Of a DNA stretch of 24,796 nt, positions 13,460-21,967 are shown piece by piece. Source of the DNA: a virus. The stretch's first letter is position 1, and every line of letters starts with the position of its first letter. The notes under the pieces are model-generated. The model worked only from the letters and a program-made list of their open reading frames with translations, did no database searches and had not been told where the DNA came from. The stretch is taken from positions 1 to 24,796 of the IMG/VR virus record IMGVR_UViG_3300037088_000789; one strand, 5' to 3'. The translations under genes and the position numbers were made by a program.

Positions 13460-14607
13460 GGCTTTCCAATGTTATTAATATCACTAATTGGTTTTTTTGT
13501 TAAATTTGTGGCATATCTGCTATACCATACTTCTGCAAATGCTGCAAGTGTAGTTGGGTCGTTCAGGTCTGGCACAACATCCAATATTATATTTGAAAAC
13601 AGATATCTTTTTTTATTTACAAAAGGATAATTAACACCCAGATTGGTTGTTGGGTCGGTATAACCTTGTGCTAAAATATCTCTCCAAACAAAATTATTGT
13701 TACCAATTGGTGTTGCATAATATGGTATTGCAGTTGTTTGATCGTATGATGTACTACCAGTGCTTACTTGATTTAATTCGCTTGCAAAATATCTTAATTG
13801 AAGTGAAATAAATGGATTATATCTCCATACTAAGCGTTGACTATAATTATTAAGGTCTTTATATGGTGTTATTATTTTAAATGTTTGTGGAGTTGATTCT
13901 ACCTGAAGAAAATCCTCTTTTGAATATTCGATTAAATCACCAATCTTAACTCCGAAGGTTGACTGTACTGTTTCACCACTAATTAATGTTGCTGGTGCAA
14001 ATGAAAACGGTATTGCTACTCCTGTTGTTGACCACGTAGTGCCTGATAACATTTCAATAGGATTTGTACTTGGTATGTATTGTGCATATAAAAACAATTC
14101 AGTTAAAGGAAAATTGAAATTATCTAATAATCCAGAAACATTAAAATCTTTGTTGAAATTAAAAGCATACGCCTGTTCGCCATATACGTTGTTAGAAAAA
14201 CCAGCAGGAAATATTTCAAATTCATTTGGTGTTGCAATTACCTGAAAATATCTAACATATTTGATACTACTTCCAGCACTTGTATATCCACTCGTTGCAG
14301 GTCTGACAAGGTAAAAATTAAATGAATTAAGAAGGTTTTTACTGTTGATTAATTGTGGATTAAAAAAGTCTGAAAATTTGGTGTAATTATTTATTAATCC
14401 ATTCAAAAGTGACATGTATTCAATTTTACCATAGATTCTGTAGTCTTCATATGCTTCTCTTTCAGCATCGAATATTTCTGTGGCACTCAAAATGTTTCTG
14501 ATATCATATTCATTTATCGCACCTACTTTACGTATTAGTTCGACCTTTTCGTAATTATCAACATTGACCGAATGTACGTTTTTCAGACTATTAAGTAATA
14601 TCTCCAC
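13450..14607 (-). CDS. Tail or baseplate structural protein (385 aa)
   Basis: The frame begins with GTG at 14605-14607 (read as Met); no in-frame ATG occurs soon after it, and a purine-rich AAAGGA lies about 9 nt upstream. The N-terminal 70 residues are helical and charged (KVELIRKVGAINEYDIRNIL, DAEREAYEDY); the rest is beta-rich with many Asn, Thr, Phe and Tyr, typical of virion proteins. Late expression is indicated by the GTATTTAT element at 14623-14630. Its exact position in the virion cannot be told; a baseplate or fibre role fits its location next to sheath and spike genes. Confidence 0.68.
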   Translation of the reverse strand: MEILLNSLKNVHSVNVDNYEKVELIRKVGAINEYDIRNILSATEIFDAEREAYEDYRIYGKIEYMSLLNGLINNYTKFSDFFNPQLINSKNLLNSFNFYLVRPATSGYTSAGSSIKYVRYFQVIATPNEFEIFPAGFSNNVYGEQAYAFNFNKDFNVSGLLDNFNFPLTELFLYAQYIPSTNPIEMLSGTTWSTTGVAIPFSFAPATLISGETVQSTFGVKIGDLIEYSKEDFLQVESTPQTFKIITPYKDLNNYSQRLVWRYNPFISLQLRYFASELNQVSTGSTSYDQTTAIPYYATPIGNNNFVWRDILAQGYTDPTTNLGVNYPFVNKKRYLFSNIILDVVPDLNDPTTLAAFAEVWYSRYATNLTKKPISDINNIGKPCL

Positions 14608-14622
14608 TATTTTTCCTTTACT

Positions 14623-14630
14623 ATAAATAC
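14623..14630 (-). promoter_or_regulatory. GTATTTAT late-promoter-like element (minus)
   Basis: ATAAATAC on the plus strand reads GTATTTAT on the minus strand and ends 15 nt before the GTG start at 14607. It supports that start and gives the 13450-14607/12617-13459 pair a late promoter. Confidence 0.6.
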
Positions 14631-14661
14631 CTTAAAATTTTTTTATGATTTTTGTAACCTT

Positions 14662-14694
14662 TTTGAAACTACATACGTATAAGCTATATGTTTA
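14662..14694 (+). promoter_or_regulatory. Host-type promoter for the lipoprotein gene
   Basis: TTTG (14662-14665), a 21-nt spacer and TATGTTTA (14687-14694) nearly match the Bacteroidota TTTG/TAnnTTTG pattern, differing only in the last base. Transcription would start about 15 nt before the ATG at 14715. No GTATTTAT element faces this gene, unlike its structural neighbours. Confidence 0.55.
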
Positions 14695-14714
14695 ACCGAT
14701 AAAAAATTAAAATT

Positions 14715-15206
14715 ATGAAAAAATTATTTTACATTTCGACTTTGATCTTTGCGCTGGTACTTATGAACACCAGTTGCGAAAAACAGAATGACACTCCTGA
14801 CGACCCTTCAACTGCATTAATTACTCTCAGTGAATTGAATGGTACTTGGAATTTTCAATTACTTCAGTATGCTGGTCTTACTCCTGATGTTACTCCAGCC
14901 ACTACTCAGGCACAATTAAATCTCAACCCTATTACAAAAAGCATGCGTTGGATTAATCTTAGCCTGAAAATCACAGTAAATGGTATTGCAGTATGTGATT
15001 TAATTGATGCGTTTGATAATCCAGTAAATGGTAATGGTTTGGAATTGAACACGACAACTAATATTATTACCCTTGATAATGGTCTGGAGTTTCAAGTTCT
15101 TAGTTACGATAAGACCACTAAGATACTTAAAGCTAAATTAATTGCACCAGTAAAAACTACTGATAATGTCCTTGATGGTGCAACCTACACATTCAAAAAA
15201 CAATAA
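14715..15206 (+). CDS. Outer-membrane-type lipoprotein (moron candidate)
   Basis: The 163-aa protein has a lipoprotein signal: MKKLFYISTLIFALVLMNTS then Cys21 (lipobox MNTSC). The residues after it (EKQNDTPDD) are acidic, resembling the lipoprotein export signal that sends Bacteroidota lipoproteins to the cell surface. The mature domain starts LITLSELNGTWNFQLLQY and is beta-rich, similar in style to lipocalin-like lipoproteins of this phylum. It has a host-type promoter and its own terminator and sits alone between opposite-strand structural genes, the pattern of a moron expressed independently. A role in altering the host surface or excluding other phages is inference. Confidence 0.8.
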   Translation: MKKLFYISTLIFALVLMNTSCEKQNDTPDDPSTALITLSELNGTWNFQLLQYAGLTPDVTPATTQAQLNLNPITKSMRWINLSLKITVNGIAVCDLIDAFDNPVNGNGLELNTTTNIITLDNGLEFQVLSYDKTTKILKAKLIAPVKTTDNVLDGATYTFKKQ

Positions 15207-15217
15207 TTAATTATAAT

Positions 15218-15244
15218 AAAAAAACCCTCAATTGAGGGTTTTTT
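15218..15244. terminator. Bidirectional terminator between lipoprotein and 709-aa tail gene
   Basis: CCCTC (15225-15229), AATT loop and GAGGG (15234-15238) are flanked by seven A (15218-15224) and six T (15239-15244). The symmetry serves both convergent genes. Confidence 0.9.
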
Positions 15245-15247
15245 GTT

Positions 15248-17377
15248 TTACACAAGTCCAAGCGAAATTAAGTATTCGATACAGTTTGATGTTTTATATC
15301 CTTTATAAAAATATGTTCTTGGGTCAGTACCATTTGTTGGAACTGCATTTGTTTTACCTCCTTTATATGGACATGCTGTTGTTACCCATGCTCCTGATGG
15401 TATATATGAACCATTACGATATTTGCCAGTAAGGGTATATGGTAAATCAGTATTATTATCTTTAAAACCTTTACTTGATACTTGATTAATTGCCAACAAA
15501 TCCCGTTTTGGTACTTCGATAAAGTCTGTCCAATGCAAGTCACTACGTGCAAACCATTTTGTATTAAAATCCCCAGCAGCAATTTTCTGTGTGTTATCTT
15601 TATTAAAAAATTCATTATATGCTGCCTGACCTTTCATGCTTGGATGAAAGTTATCTGTGCCTCTAACATCTTTTATGTATGAATATCCTGCAGCTAAAAA
15701 TCCAACTTGTGGAAAATACACACTAAAATTCATCCATTGAGCACCAAATGATTGAAAGTTATTTAATGCAGCAGCATTTGATGGAAATTCATATTGATCT
15801 GAGATATCAACATCATTAATTGTACCAGTTATAATTGCACCAACATTCCAAAATAAATCTAAAGTACCAACATAATTTACTGCTGTATAATGTAAAAAGT
15901 TTGGAAATATCCCATCCTGAAATTGTTTATCATCGTCACCTTCATATCCGTTTTGAGTTGTGCCATGAAATTTTGCCACACTATATATTGTACCACCACT
16001 GAAAATCTTATGTTCTCTTCTCCAGAGTGAAGTTGATATGTCAACACCCCCAAAGTCATTTGCTAATGAATTACCTGCTGGACTCATTTGTGGAAACTTA
16101 TATTTATATCTATATGGTTCTACTCTGGTATTATTTCCAATACTACCAGTAAAGTTCATTGGTATATCTTCATTAGTTATTTCAAGAGTCATAAAACCTC
16201 TAAATCTTGTATATATGCCATCTACTGAATTTTCAGATACTGGAGTTTCATTTCCAAATTCATCAGTAATAATTTTATTGCGATTACAACTTATAATAAA
16301 AACAAAATCACCATCCCTTTTATATGAAGAATATTGTGTAGGGTCTAATATTTTCATTGCAGTTATAGGGTCAGGAGAAGTAGAGAGAAGTGGATTAATG
16401 GCAAGCATTGTATCTGTAATTTCAGGCGGATAATAATAAATTTTTTCTGTTACCTTGCCAGTTCTTTTCGCTATCATTGTTTCATTGGTTTCTGCTGGGT
16501 CTCTGATGCGCCACATTTCAGCAATATATCGACTACTGCTATGATCAAAACCCCACATAGCGTTATCACCATCTGTAAATGCGCTACCAAAAATAACAAA
16601 AGTATTATTAAGGACTGAACGAATTCTAAAATCCTGACGAGTTATACCGATAGTGAAATTTGTAGTATCTCCCCAAAATGGCGCAATATCAACACTAATT
16701 TCTTGTGTTTCAATATTTGGTAAGTCGCCTAAATCATTACTTGGTTTAATTTTACTGCCAACAAATAAGTTTGGTGAGTATCCTAAGTTTGTAACCATAG
16801 CAGCAGGATTCATGCTGTATTTTCCAATATCTGTAATATCAACACTTAGATGAACAGTTTGTGTGCCTGTAGGTACACCAAAGATCATATAGTCGCCAGC
16901 ATTATTTGTTAATGCAGTATATTTATAATACTTTTTATATACATTGAGAAATTCTAAGTTGGTTACAAGTTCTGGTTTAATTGGAAATGAACCAAAAGGT
17001 TGTTTTGGTGATGAAACTCCTGTGTTTGGGTCAATCTGAGAAACACGTGGCAATAAATTATATCTTTTACCGTCATTATTTTTATCTGTTGGATTTACAT
17101 AAGGATATATGCTGGCAATTTCACCAATATTTGCATCAGTATCGCTTAATGGTATAAAGATACTTATTTTTGCGTTAGGTATACCAACACCGCCATTTGC
17201 AATTACTCTTCCCACCAATACACCATAATCTGCATTAAAATCCTGATATACGTCATTAATACCAAGGGTCATGGAAAGAAATTCAAGCGTATCAACTTCC
17301 TGATCAAGTTTAACTAATATGTGACTATCTGTAGATGGAATATTAGGATTAATAGGAATACGTTGTGATTTATTCAT
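15248..17377 (-). CDS. Large tail/baseplate protein with carboxypeptidase-regulatory-like domain (709 aa)
   Basis: I start this at ATG 17375-17377 (MNKSQRIPINPNIPSTDSHI). The frame stays open upstream to 17521, but that part is low-complexity Phe/Lys-rich and lies above the late-promoter-like element. Residues 52-185 form a carboxypeptidase-regulatory (CNA-B-like) beta sandwich: VLVGRVIANGGVGIPNAKISIFIPL, then a long insertion, then TNNAGDYMIFGVPTGTQTVHL. This domain type occurs in tail proteins of several Bacteroidota phages. The rest is a large Asn/Gly/aromatic-rich virion-like protein with many aligned Phe-Trp motifs. It is probably a tail-tip or baseplate adhesin; partner and ligand are unknown. 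Confidence 0.78.
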   Translation of the reverse strand: MNKSQRIPINPNIPSTDSHILVKLDQEVDTLEFLSMTLGINDVYQDFNADYGVLVGRVIANGGVGIPNAKISIFIPLSDTDANIGEIASIYPYVNPTDKNNDGKRYNLLPRVSQIDPNTGVSSPKQPFGSFPIKPELVTNLEFLNVYKKYYKYTALTNNAGDYMIFGVPTGTQTVHLSVDITDIGKYSMNPAAMVTNLGYSPNLFVGSKIKPSNDLGDLPNIETQEISVDIAPFWGDTTNFTIGITRQDFRIRSVLNNTFVIFGSAFTDGDNAMWGFDHSSSRYIAEMWRIRDPAETNETMIAKRTGKVTEKIYYYPPEITDTMLAINPLLSTSPDPITAMKILDPTQYSSYKRDGDFVFIISCNRNKIITDEFGNETPVSENSVDGIYTRFRGFMTLEITNEDIPMNFTGSIGNNTRVEPYRYKYKFPQMSPAGNSLANDFGGVDISTSLWRREHKIFSGGTIYSVAKFHGTTQNGYEGDDDKQFQDGIFPNFLHYTAVNYVGTLDLFWNVGAIITGTINDVDISDQYEFPSNAAALNNFQSFGAQWMNFSVYFPQVGFLAAGYSYIKDVRGTDNFHPSMKGQAAYNEFFNKDNTQKIAAGDFNTKWFARSDLHWTDFIEVPKRDLLAINQVSSKGFKDNNTDLPYTLTGKYRNGSYIPSGAWVTTACPYKGGKTNAVPTNGTDPRTYFYKGYKTSNCIEYLISLGLV

Positions 17378-17393
17378 ACAAATTTTCTTTCTG

Positions 17394-17401
17394 ATAAATA
17401 C
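17394..17401 (-). promoter_or_regulatory. GTATTTAT late-promoter-like element (minus)
   Basis: The octamer, preceded by TTA on the minus strand, ends 16 nt before the ATG at 17377. It decides the start of the 709-aa gene. Confidence 0.65.
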
Positions 17402-17610
17402 TAACAGTAAGAATTTCTTATGTCTACTGAAATTATTTTCAAAAAAAATGAAAAATTTTTTTAATAAAATTCTGAGAAATTTAAGATAAAAAAATCGAAA
17501 TTTTTGAAAATCTGACCCCAAAAGATGAAAAAAGTTAAAGATTTGATTTTATGAGCAAGAACAGCAACAAGATAATAATTAATCTTAAATACCTTTTCAA
17601 GTATTTTTTA
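17402..17610. other. AT-rich spacer between divergent late units
   Basis: Between the two divergent late-promoter-like elements there is no convincing gene; only very short frames occur. The stretch is A/T-rich with several poly-A and poly-T runs and a second, imperfect GTATTTTT at 17601-17608 next to the sheath promoter. Nothing else structured is seen. Confidence 0.5.
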
Positions 17611-17618
17611 GTATTTAT
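17611..17618 (+). promoter_or_regulatory. GTATTTAT late-promoter-like element for the sheath gene
   Basis: TTAGTATTTAT ends 62 nt before the sheath ATG, the longest leader in the set, and is followed by an A-rich leader. A near copy (GTATTTTT) lies 10 nt upstream. Confidence 0.65.
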
Positions 17619-17680
17619 TTGAAAAGTAACGCAGAACTTATATAAGAAAATAATAATAAAAACATTAATAATTAATAAAC

Positions 17681-20467
17681 ATGGCAGATTTTGTATTTAC
17701 CTCTCCGGGTGTAAAATTTAAAGAAAGAGATTTGACTTTCGTAACACGTAATGTAGGTATTACCACATTAGGTTTAGTTGGCGAAACAACGAAAGGACCT
17801 GCTTTTCAACCTGTATACTTACAGGATGCTACACAGTATTCAAATAGATTTGGTGTTCAAAGCACTGAAAAACTATCTAATGGTACATTACGTTATCAAT
17901 TACCTTATGTAGCCAATTCATATTTACAGGAAACCAATCAATTGTATGTAACAAGAGTATTGGGTCTTTCTGGATATGATGCTGGCAAAGCATGGGCAAT
18001 TACATTAAGTGCAGGTGTTGACCCTTCAACGGAAGGTGTTGCAAGCGTAGCACCACCAGCAGTAATACCATTTACTGGACAATTTTATTTGGGTGTTGCG
18101 ATAGATATAGTTGGTCAAACGGGCACAGCATTTAGCGGCTTCACTAAAATAGGTGCAATTGATTTCCAAGGTGTTTCACACGCATTTACCGTTCTCACCA
18201 TAGCAGTTGGTGGGGGTGTTATAACTGGTGGTACTGTCAGTGATGTTTTAACAACATTAACAGGTACATCATATAGTGAATATGAAGGTATGGTACTTGC
18301 AGTTGTTAGAAGTAGAGCTAATGTACATCCACATGCTAATTTACCTCCTACAACAGTGTTTAATACACAAACAGTTACTATGACAGGAAATACCACTAAT
18401 ATTGGTACTGGTGATATGTTTGGACAATTTGCTTTAAAAGCAGTTGGTACTGGTGGAACTCAAAACTATACAGCATCCTTAAATCCAGATGCAAGTAGCT
18501 TTTTACCAAATGTAATTGGTCAAAGTGCAAAAGATAAAAACACTATGTTATGGGTTCAGGCAGCATATCCTGATTTAATTAAATGGTTGGATTCTGAAGG
18601 TTATGGATACGGTCTTAATACAACATTGATCACTGCAACAACTGGTTTATATACAAATTATAAATCAATCTTCCAGACACCTGAAACTCCTTGGGTAGTA
18701 TCACAATTAAAAGGTAGTGAAGTTGACAGATTATTTAAATTTGTTAGCATTTCTGACGGTGATGCAGCTAACCAAGAAATTAAGATTAGCATTGAAAATA
18801 TTAATCCAATTTCTCTTGAATTTGACGTTTATGTTCGTGCATTTTACGATACAGATGCAAATCCAGTGGTATTAGAAAATTATGTAAGAGTTAGTTTGAT
18901 CAAAGGTCAGACAAACTATATTGCACAAATGATTGGTTCGACTGATGGTGAGTATGACATTCAAAGCAACTATATTATGATTGAACTTGCTAAAGATATT
19001 TCTCCCGATTTATTCCCTGCAGGTTTCGAAGGTTATGAATTCAATAATTACGGTACTGGTGTTACTGGTTCTGTAGTTAAGGGTGTAACTCCAAAAATCG
19101 TTTATAAAACAAAATATGTACAAGGTGATAAGATCAGAAAAGTATTCTTGGGTATATCAGAAAACGCATATAGCACAACAAATATAATTGGAACTGGCAT
19201 TAATCAGAATTTCTTCAATTTTATTAATTGGAGAGACGATTCAAGTAACGTTGCTTCAGGTTTTACAAAAACCAAAGGATTCCATATGGATTCAGGTGCA
19301 ACTGGTACATATGTACAGGGTATTACTGATATTGGTCAATTTGAAGTTGGTGCTGGTCAATTCCAGACAATAGATAACGTTGTTGACCCAACAAATCCAT
19401 ATTATGATATTAATACAAGAAAATTCACTCTTGTACCTGCTGGCGGTTTCGATGGTTGGGACGTTAATAATGGATATAATAATGGTATATTCCACACATA
19501 TGGCGATTTATATCGTCAGGGTGGAGTGTTTGATGGCGTTGCTCCGGGCGTTGTTCCAATGAACGACTTCCAAGCATGGGAAACAGCAATTCAAACATAT
19601 TCAAATCCTGAAGAAGTAACAATCAATTTATTTGCAACTCCGGGTATCAATTGGTCAGATCAGACAGTTATGGTTCAAGACACTATCGAAATGGTTGAAC
19701 AACAAAGAGCAGATACATTATATGTAATCGATGCTCCACTTATTGGAAATCCACAAGCAGTTGGTCAACCAAAACAAGATGTTCAATTTGCAAGTGATGT
19801 TGTTGATTTACTTGCTGCAGCCGATCTTGATAGCAGCTATTCATGTACATACTTCCCTTGGATTCAGATAAGGGATACACAGAACAATGTTAACGTTTAT
19901 ATTCCACCTACAGGTGAAGTAGTTAAAGCAATGGCATTTACTGATAACGTTGCATTCCCTTGGTTCGCACCTGCTGGTTTGAATCGTGGTGTAACTGATG
20001 CAAGAAAATCAATGTTTAAGTTATCACAGCAAGCTCGTGATACTTTATATGCTGGTAGAATTAACCCAATGGCTGACTTTGCAGATGCAGGTACAGCAAT
20101 TTTCGGACAGAAAACATTGCAGGTTAAAGCAAGTGCTCTTGACAGAATCAATGTACGTAGATTACTTCTTCAGATCAAGGTTCTTATTGCTAATATTGCA
20201 ATCAGACTTGTATTCGAACAGGATGATCAAACAACAATTGATCAGTTCATAACAAAGGCAACTCCAGTACTTGATACAATCAAGAGAGAAAGAGGTTTAA
20301 ATGACTTCAGAATCAAAATGGATGCTTCTAATAACACAACTGAAACAAACGACAGAAATGAATTGTACGGTGAGTTATTCTTGAAACCAACACGTTCTGT
20401 TGAATTTATTGGAATCACATTCACAATTACACCTTCTGGTGCATCATTCGCTGACGTTGGCGCATAA
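17681..20467 (+). CDS. Tail sheath protein (gp18-like)
   Basis: The 928-aa protein forms the contractile sheath. Its N-terminus has the sheath signature SPGVKFKERDL...GLVGETTKGPAFQPVYL...YSNRFG (about residues 8-58). Its C-terminus has the conserved FPWFAPAGLNRG, ALDRINVRRLLLQIK and GELFLKPTRSVEFIGITFTITPSGASF. T4 gp18 is about 659 aa. The extra length is concentrated in a Gly/Thr/Val-rich region of about 150 residues after position 105, probably a surface-exposed insertion. It is the largest gene in the window, has its own late-promoter-like element and strong terminator, and is followed by the acidic and tube genes. Confidence 0.95.
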   Translation: MADFVFTSPGVKFKERDLTFVTRNVGITTLGLVGETTKGPAFQPVYLQDATQYSNRFGVQSTEKLSNGTLRYQLPYVANSYLQETNQLYVTRVLGLSGYDAGKAWAITLSAGVDPSTEGVASVAPPAVIPFTGQFYLGVAIDIVGQTGTAFSGFTKIGAIDFQGVSHAFTVLTIAVGGGVITGGTVSDVLTTLTGTSYSEYEGMVLAVVRSRANVHPHANLPPTTVFNTQTVTMTGNTTNIGTGDMFGQFALKAVGTGGTQNYTASLNPDASSFLPNVIGQSAKDKNTMLWVQAAYPDLIKWLDSEGYGYGLNTTLITATTGLYTNYKSIFQTPETPWVVSQLKGSEVDRLFKFVSISDGDAANQEIKISIENINPISLEFDVYVRAFYDTDANPVVLENYVRVSLIKGQTNYIAQMIGSTDGEYDIQSNYIMIELAKDISPDLFPAGFEGYEFNNYGTGVTGSVVKGVTPKIVYKTKYVQGDKIRKVFLGISENAYSTTNIIGTGINQNFFNFINWRDDSSNVASGFTKTKGFHMDSGATGTYVQGITDIGQFEVGAGQFQTIDNVVDPTNPYYDINTRKFTLVPAGGFDGWDVNNGYNNGIFHTYGDLYRQGGVFDGVAPGVVPMNDFQAWETAIQTYSNPEEVTINLFATPGINWSDQTVMVQDTIEMVEQQRADTLYVIDAPLIGNPQAVGQPKQDVQFASDVVDLLAAADLDSSYSCTYFPWIQIRDTQNNVNVYIPPTGEVVKAMAFTDNVAFPWFAPAGLNRGVTDARKSMFKLSQQARDTLYAGRINPMADFADAGTAIFGQKTLQVKASALDRINVRRLLLQIKVLIANIAIRLVFEQDDQTTIDQFITKATPVLDTIKRERGLNDFRIKMDASNNTTETNDRNELYGELFLKPTRSVEFIGITFTITPSGASFADVGA

Positions 20468-20486
20468 TAAAATGACTTTAATTAAA

Positions 20487-20517
20487 AGAGACTCACAGTA
20501 ATGTGGGTCTTTTTTTT
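20487..20517 (+). terminator. Terminator after the sheath gene
   Basis: AGACTCAC (20489-20496) and GTGGGTCT (20503-20510), with one T-G pair and a 6-nt loop, are followed by seven T (20511-20517). It ends the sheath transcript before the next promoter element at 20526. Confidence 0.9.
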
Positions 20518-20525
20518 ATGTCTGA

Positions 20526-20533
20526 GTATTTAT
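20526..20533 (+). promoter_or_regulatory. GTATTTAT late-promoter-like element
   Basis: GAGTATTTAT ends 28 nt before the ATG at 20562, directly after the sheath terminator, so the acidic protein gene has its own unit. Confidence 0.65.
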
Positions 20534-20561
20534 TAGAAATAACTTTATAATTTTTTATAAA

Positions 20562-21269
20562 ATGAGCAATAATAAAAACAAAAAAAGGGTGTATAGTAAA
20601 CCAAAAGTTGAAAAACCCGTAGAAGAAAAAATTGAAGAACAGGTAGAAGAAGTAACCGAAGCAAAACCAGTTGACCCAGAAGTATTCGAAACAAAACTAT
20701 TTGTCCCAGATGAACCAGAAGAAGTTATATTCAGTGCTCCAGTTCCAGATGAATTGGGTGAAATTACAGAACTTCCAGTTGAAGAACCTGTTGTTGAAAA
20801 ACTGACAGTTGAACAAATTAATGAAGAAATTAAGGAAACACATTTGAATTTTGATGCACAAGCTGAACTTGAAAAAGTGCTTCAGAAAGAAATGGGTGGA
20901 GAACAATTAGGCGTTGATGCACAAGCTGAATTAAAAAAAGAACTTGAAGAAGTAAACACAAAAATCGAAGAGTTTCAAACAATTCAAGTAGAACCTATCG
21001 TACCTGAACCAGAGTCAATGTATACACTTACTAAAGAACAGGAAGAAGAGGGTGCGCAAGCAGTTGCTGAAATGGTAGACGCACAAATTCTTGCTGAATT
21101 AAAAGCATTAGCTCCTGAAAAAATTCATGGCGAATATTTCTTAACAGAAAAACAGGCACACGAAGAAGTGAAAGCGTTATCTCCTGAAGGTTCAAAAGAT
21201 AAAACTCTTGATACTTTAAGTAATGCTGAATTAAGACATTTTCGTAGAACAGGTCAACTGCCAAGGTAA
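20562..21269 (+). CDS. Glu-rich repeat protein between sheath and tube (235 aa)
   Basis: The 235-aa protein has a short basic N-terminus (MSNNKNKKRVYSKPKVEKP), then a long Glu/Pro/Val-rich, probably disordered region. Heptad-like helical repeats follow: the segment DAQAELEK recurs as DAQAELKK 21 residues later, and a looser copy (DAQILAELK) follows. The C-terminus is helical and basic (LSNAELRHFRRTGQLPR). It lies exactly between sheath and tube genes, which are adjacent in T4, so a role in tail assembly is likely, for example as a chaperone or length/initiation factor. That is inference; no family is recognised. Confidence 0.75.
   Translation: MSNNKNKKRVYSKPKVEKPVEEKIEEQVEEVTEAKPVDPEVFETKLFVPDEPEEVIFSAPVPDELGEITELPVEEPVVEKLTVEQINEEIKETHLNFDAQAELEKVLQKEMGGEQLGVDAQAELKKELEEVNTKIEEFQTIQVEPIVPEPESMYTLTKEQEEEGAQAVAEMVDAQILAELKALAPEKIHGEYFLTEKQAHEEVKALSPEGSKDKTLDTLSNAELRHFRRTGQLPR
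20853..20930 (+). repeat. 63-nt (21-residue) internal repeat in the acidic protein gene
   Basis: The 15-mer GATGCACAAGCTGAA occurs at 20853-20867 and again at 20916-20930, exactly 63 nt (three heptads) apart. It encodes DAQAE twice and indicates duplication of a helical unit. Confidence 0.75.
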
Positions 21270-21306
21270 GAATTAAATTTTATATGAATTGTTTTCCAAC
21301 ATTAAA

Positions 21307-21314
21307 GTATTTAT
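21307..21314 (+). promoter_or_regulatory. GTATTTAT late-promoter-like element for the tube gene
   Basis: AAAGTATTTAT ends 38 nt before the ATG at 21353. The following TAGAAA matches the sequence after the element at 20526, extending the shared pattern. Confidence 0.65.
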
Positions 21315-21352
21315 TAGAAAAATAAGTATTAACAATTTAAATAAACAGAAAT

Positions 21353-21841
21353 ATGGCAGAAATGATAAGGGGTATCCCGTTCCAATATGAACCTAAGAGA
21401 GTAAACAGATTCTTTGCTGAATTTGCAGACGAATTAGGTATTGAAGTATGGAAAATCCAGAAATTCAAAAGACCTTCGATGAAGATCAACTCAGTTACAA
21501 TCGATTTCATGAACGAACGTAACTACGTAGCTGGTAGATATAATTGGGAAGAAATGCAATTAACTTTTCTTGACCCGATAGGACCGTCTACATCACAGCA
21601 ACTTATGGAGTGGGTTCGTTTACATGCAGAATCACTCACAGGACGTATGGGTTACGCAGCAGGTTATAAAAAGAACATTCTTTTAAAGGCAGTTGACCCA
21701 ACAGGTGTTGAAGTTGAAAAATGGACATTAGAGCAATGTATGGTAACAGGTATTGACTTCGGTGAAAACAGTTACGAAGAAGATGCATTGACAACTATCC
21801 AACTCACGATACAGCCGTGGCGTTGCATTTTAAATATGTAG
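21353..21841 (+). CDS. Tail tube protein (gp19-like)
   Basis: The 162-aa protein matches the size (T4 gp19 is 163 aa) and layout of phage tail tube proteins. It has KRVNRFFAEF near the start, EVWKIQKFKRPSMK, a central YNWEEMQLTFLDP strand pair, LMEWVRLHAESLTG, a KKNILLKAVDPTGVEVEKWTLEQC segment and a C-terminal beta strand ending QPWRC. It forms the inner tube inside the sheath. Its own promoter element and terminator indicate a separate, probably abundant, transcript. Confidence 0.88.
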   Translation: MAEMIRGIPFQYEPKRVNRFFAEFADELGIEVWKIQKFKRPSMKINSVTIDFMNERNYVAGRYNWEEMQLTFLDPIGPSTSQQLMEWVRLHAESLTGRMGYAAGYKKNILLKAVDPTGVEVEKWTLEQCMVTGIDFGENSYEEDALTTIQLTIQPWRCILNM

Positions 21842-21865
21842 TCAGTAACTTACGAAAAGAAATTC

Positions 21866-21891
21866 AAAAGCCACTTAGTTGTGGCTTTTTT
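21866..21891 (+). terminator. Terminator after the tube gene
   Basis: AAAGCCAC (21867-21874), loop TTAGTT and GTGGCTTT (21881-21888) with a T run form a strong hairpin. Its 5' arm GCCACTTA (21870-21877) is also perfectly complementary to TAAGTGGC at 21897-21904, allowing an alternative fold. Confidence 0.85.
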
Positions 21892-21967
21892 TATGATAAG
21901 TGGCGAACAGTTACGTACTCTTTAATCGAATGGCTGCATCCAAGCCAACGAACCACTTTATGTCTAT

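Noticed and set aside
16038-16433. 131-aa open frame antisense to the 709-aa tail gene.
   Set aside because: Mirror of a strong coding frame; no promoter element or motif supports it.
17378-17521. N-terminal extension of the 709-aa tail gene (open frame to 17521).
   Set aside because: Low-complexity Phe/Lys/Leu-rich translation that would pass through the promoter-like element; ATG 17377 fits better.
21898-21958. A tRNA-like fold with a 5-bp stem and 7-nt loop.
   Set aside because: The loop GCATCCA lacks the U before the anticodon, there is no TTC-type T-loop, and the D-arm does not form.
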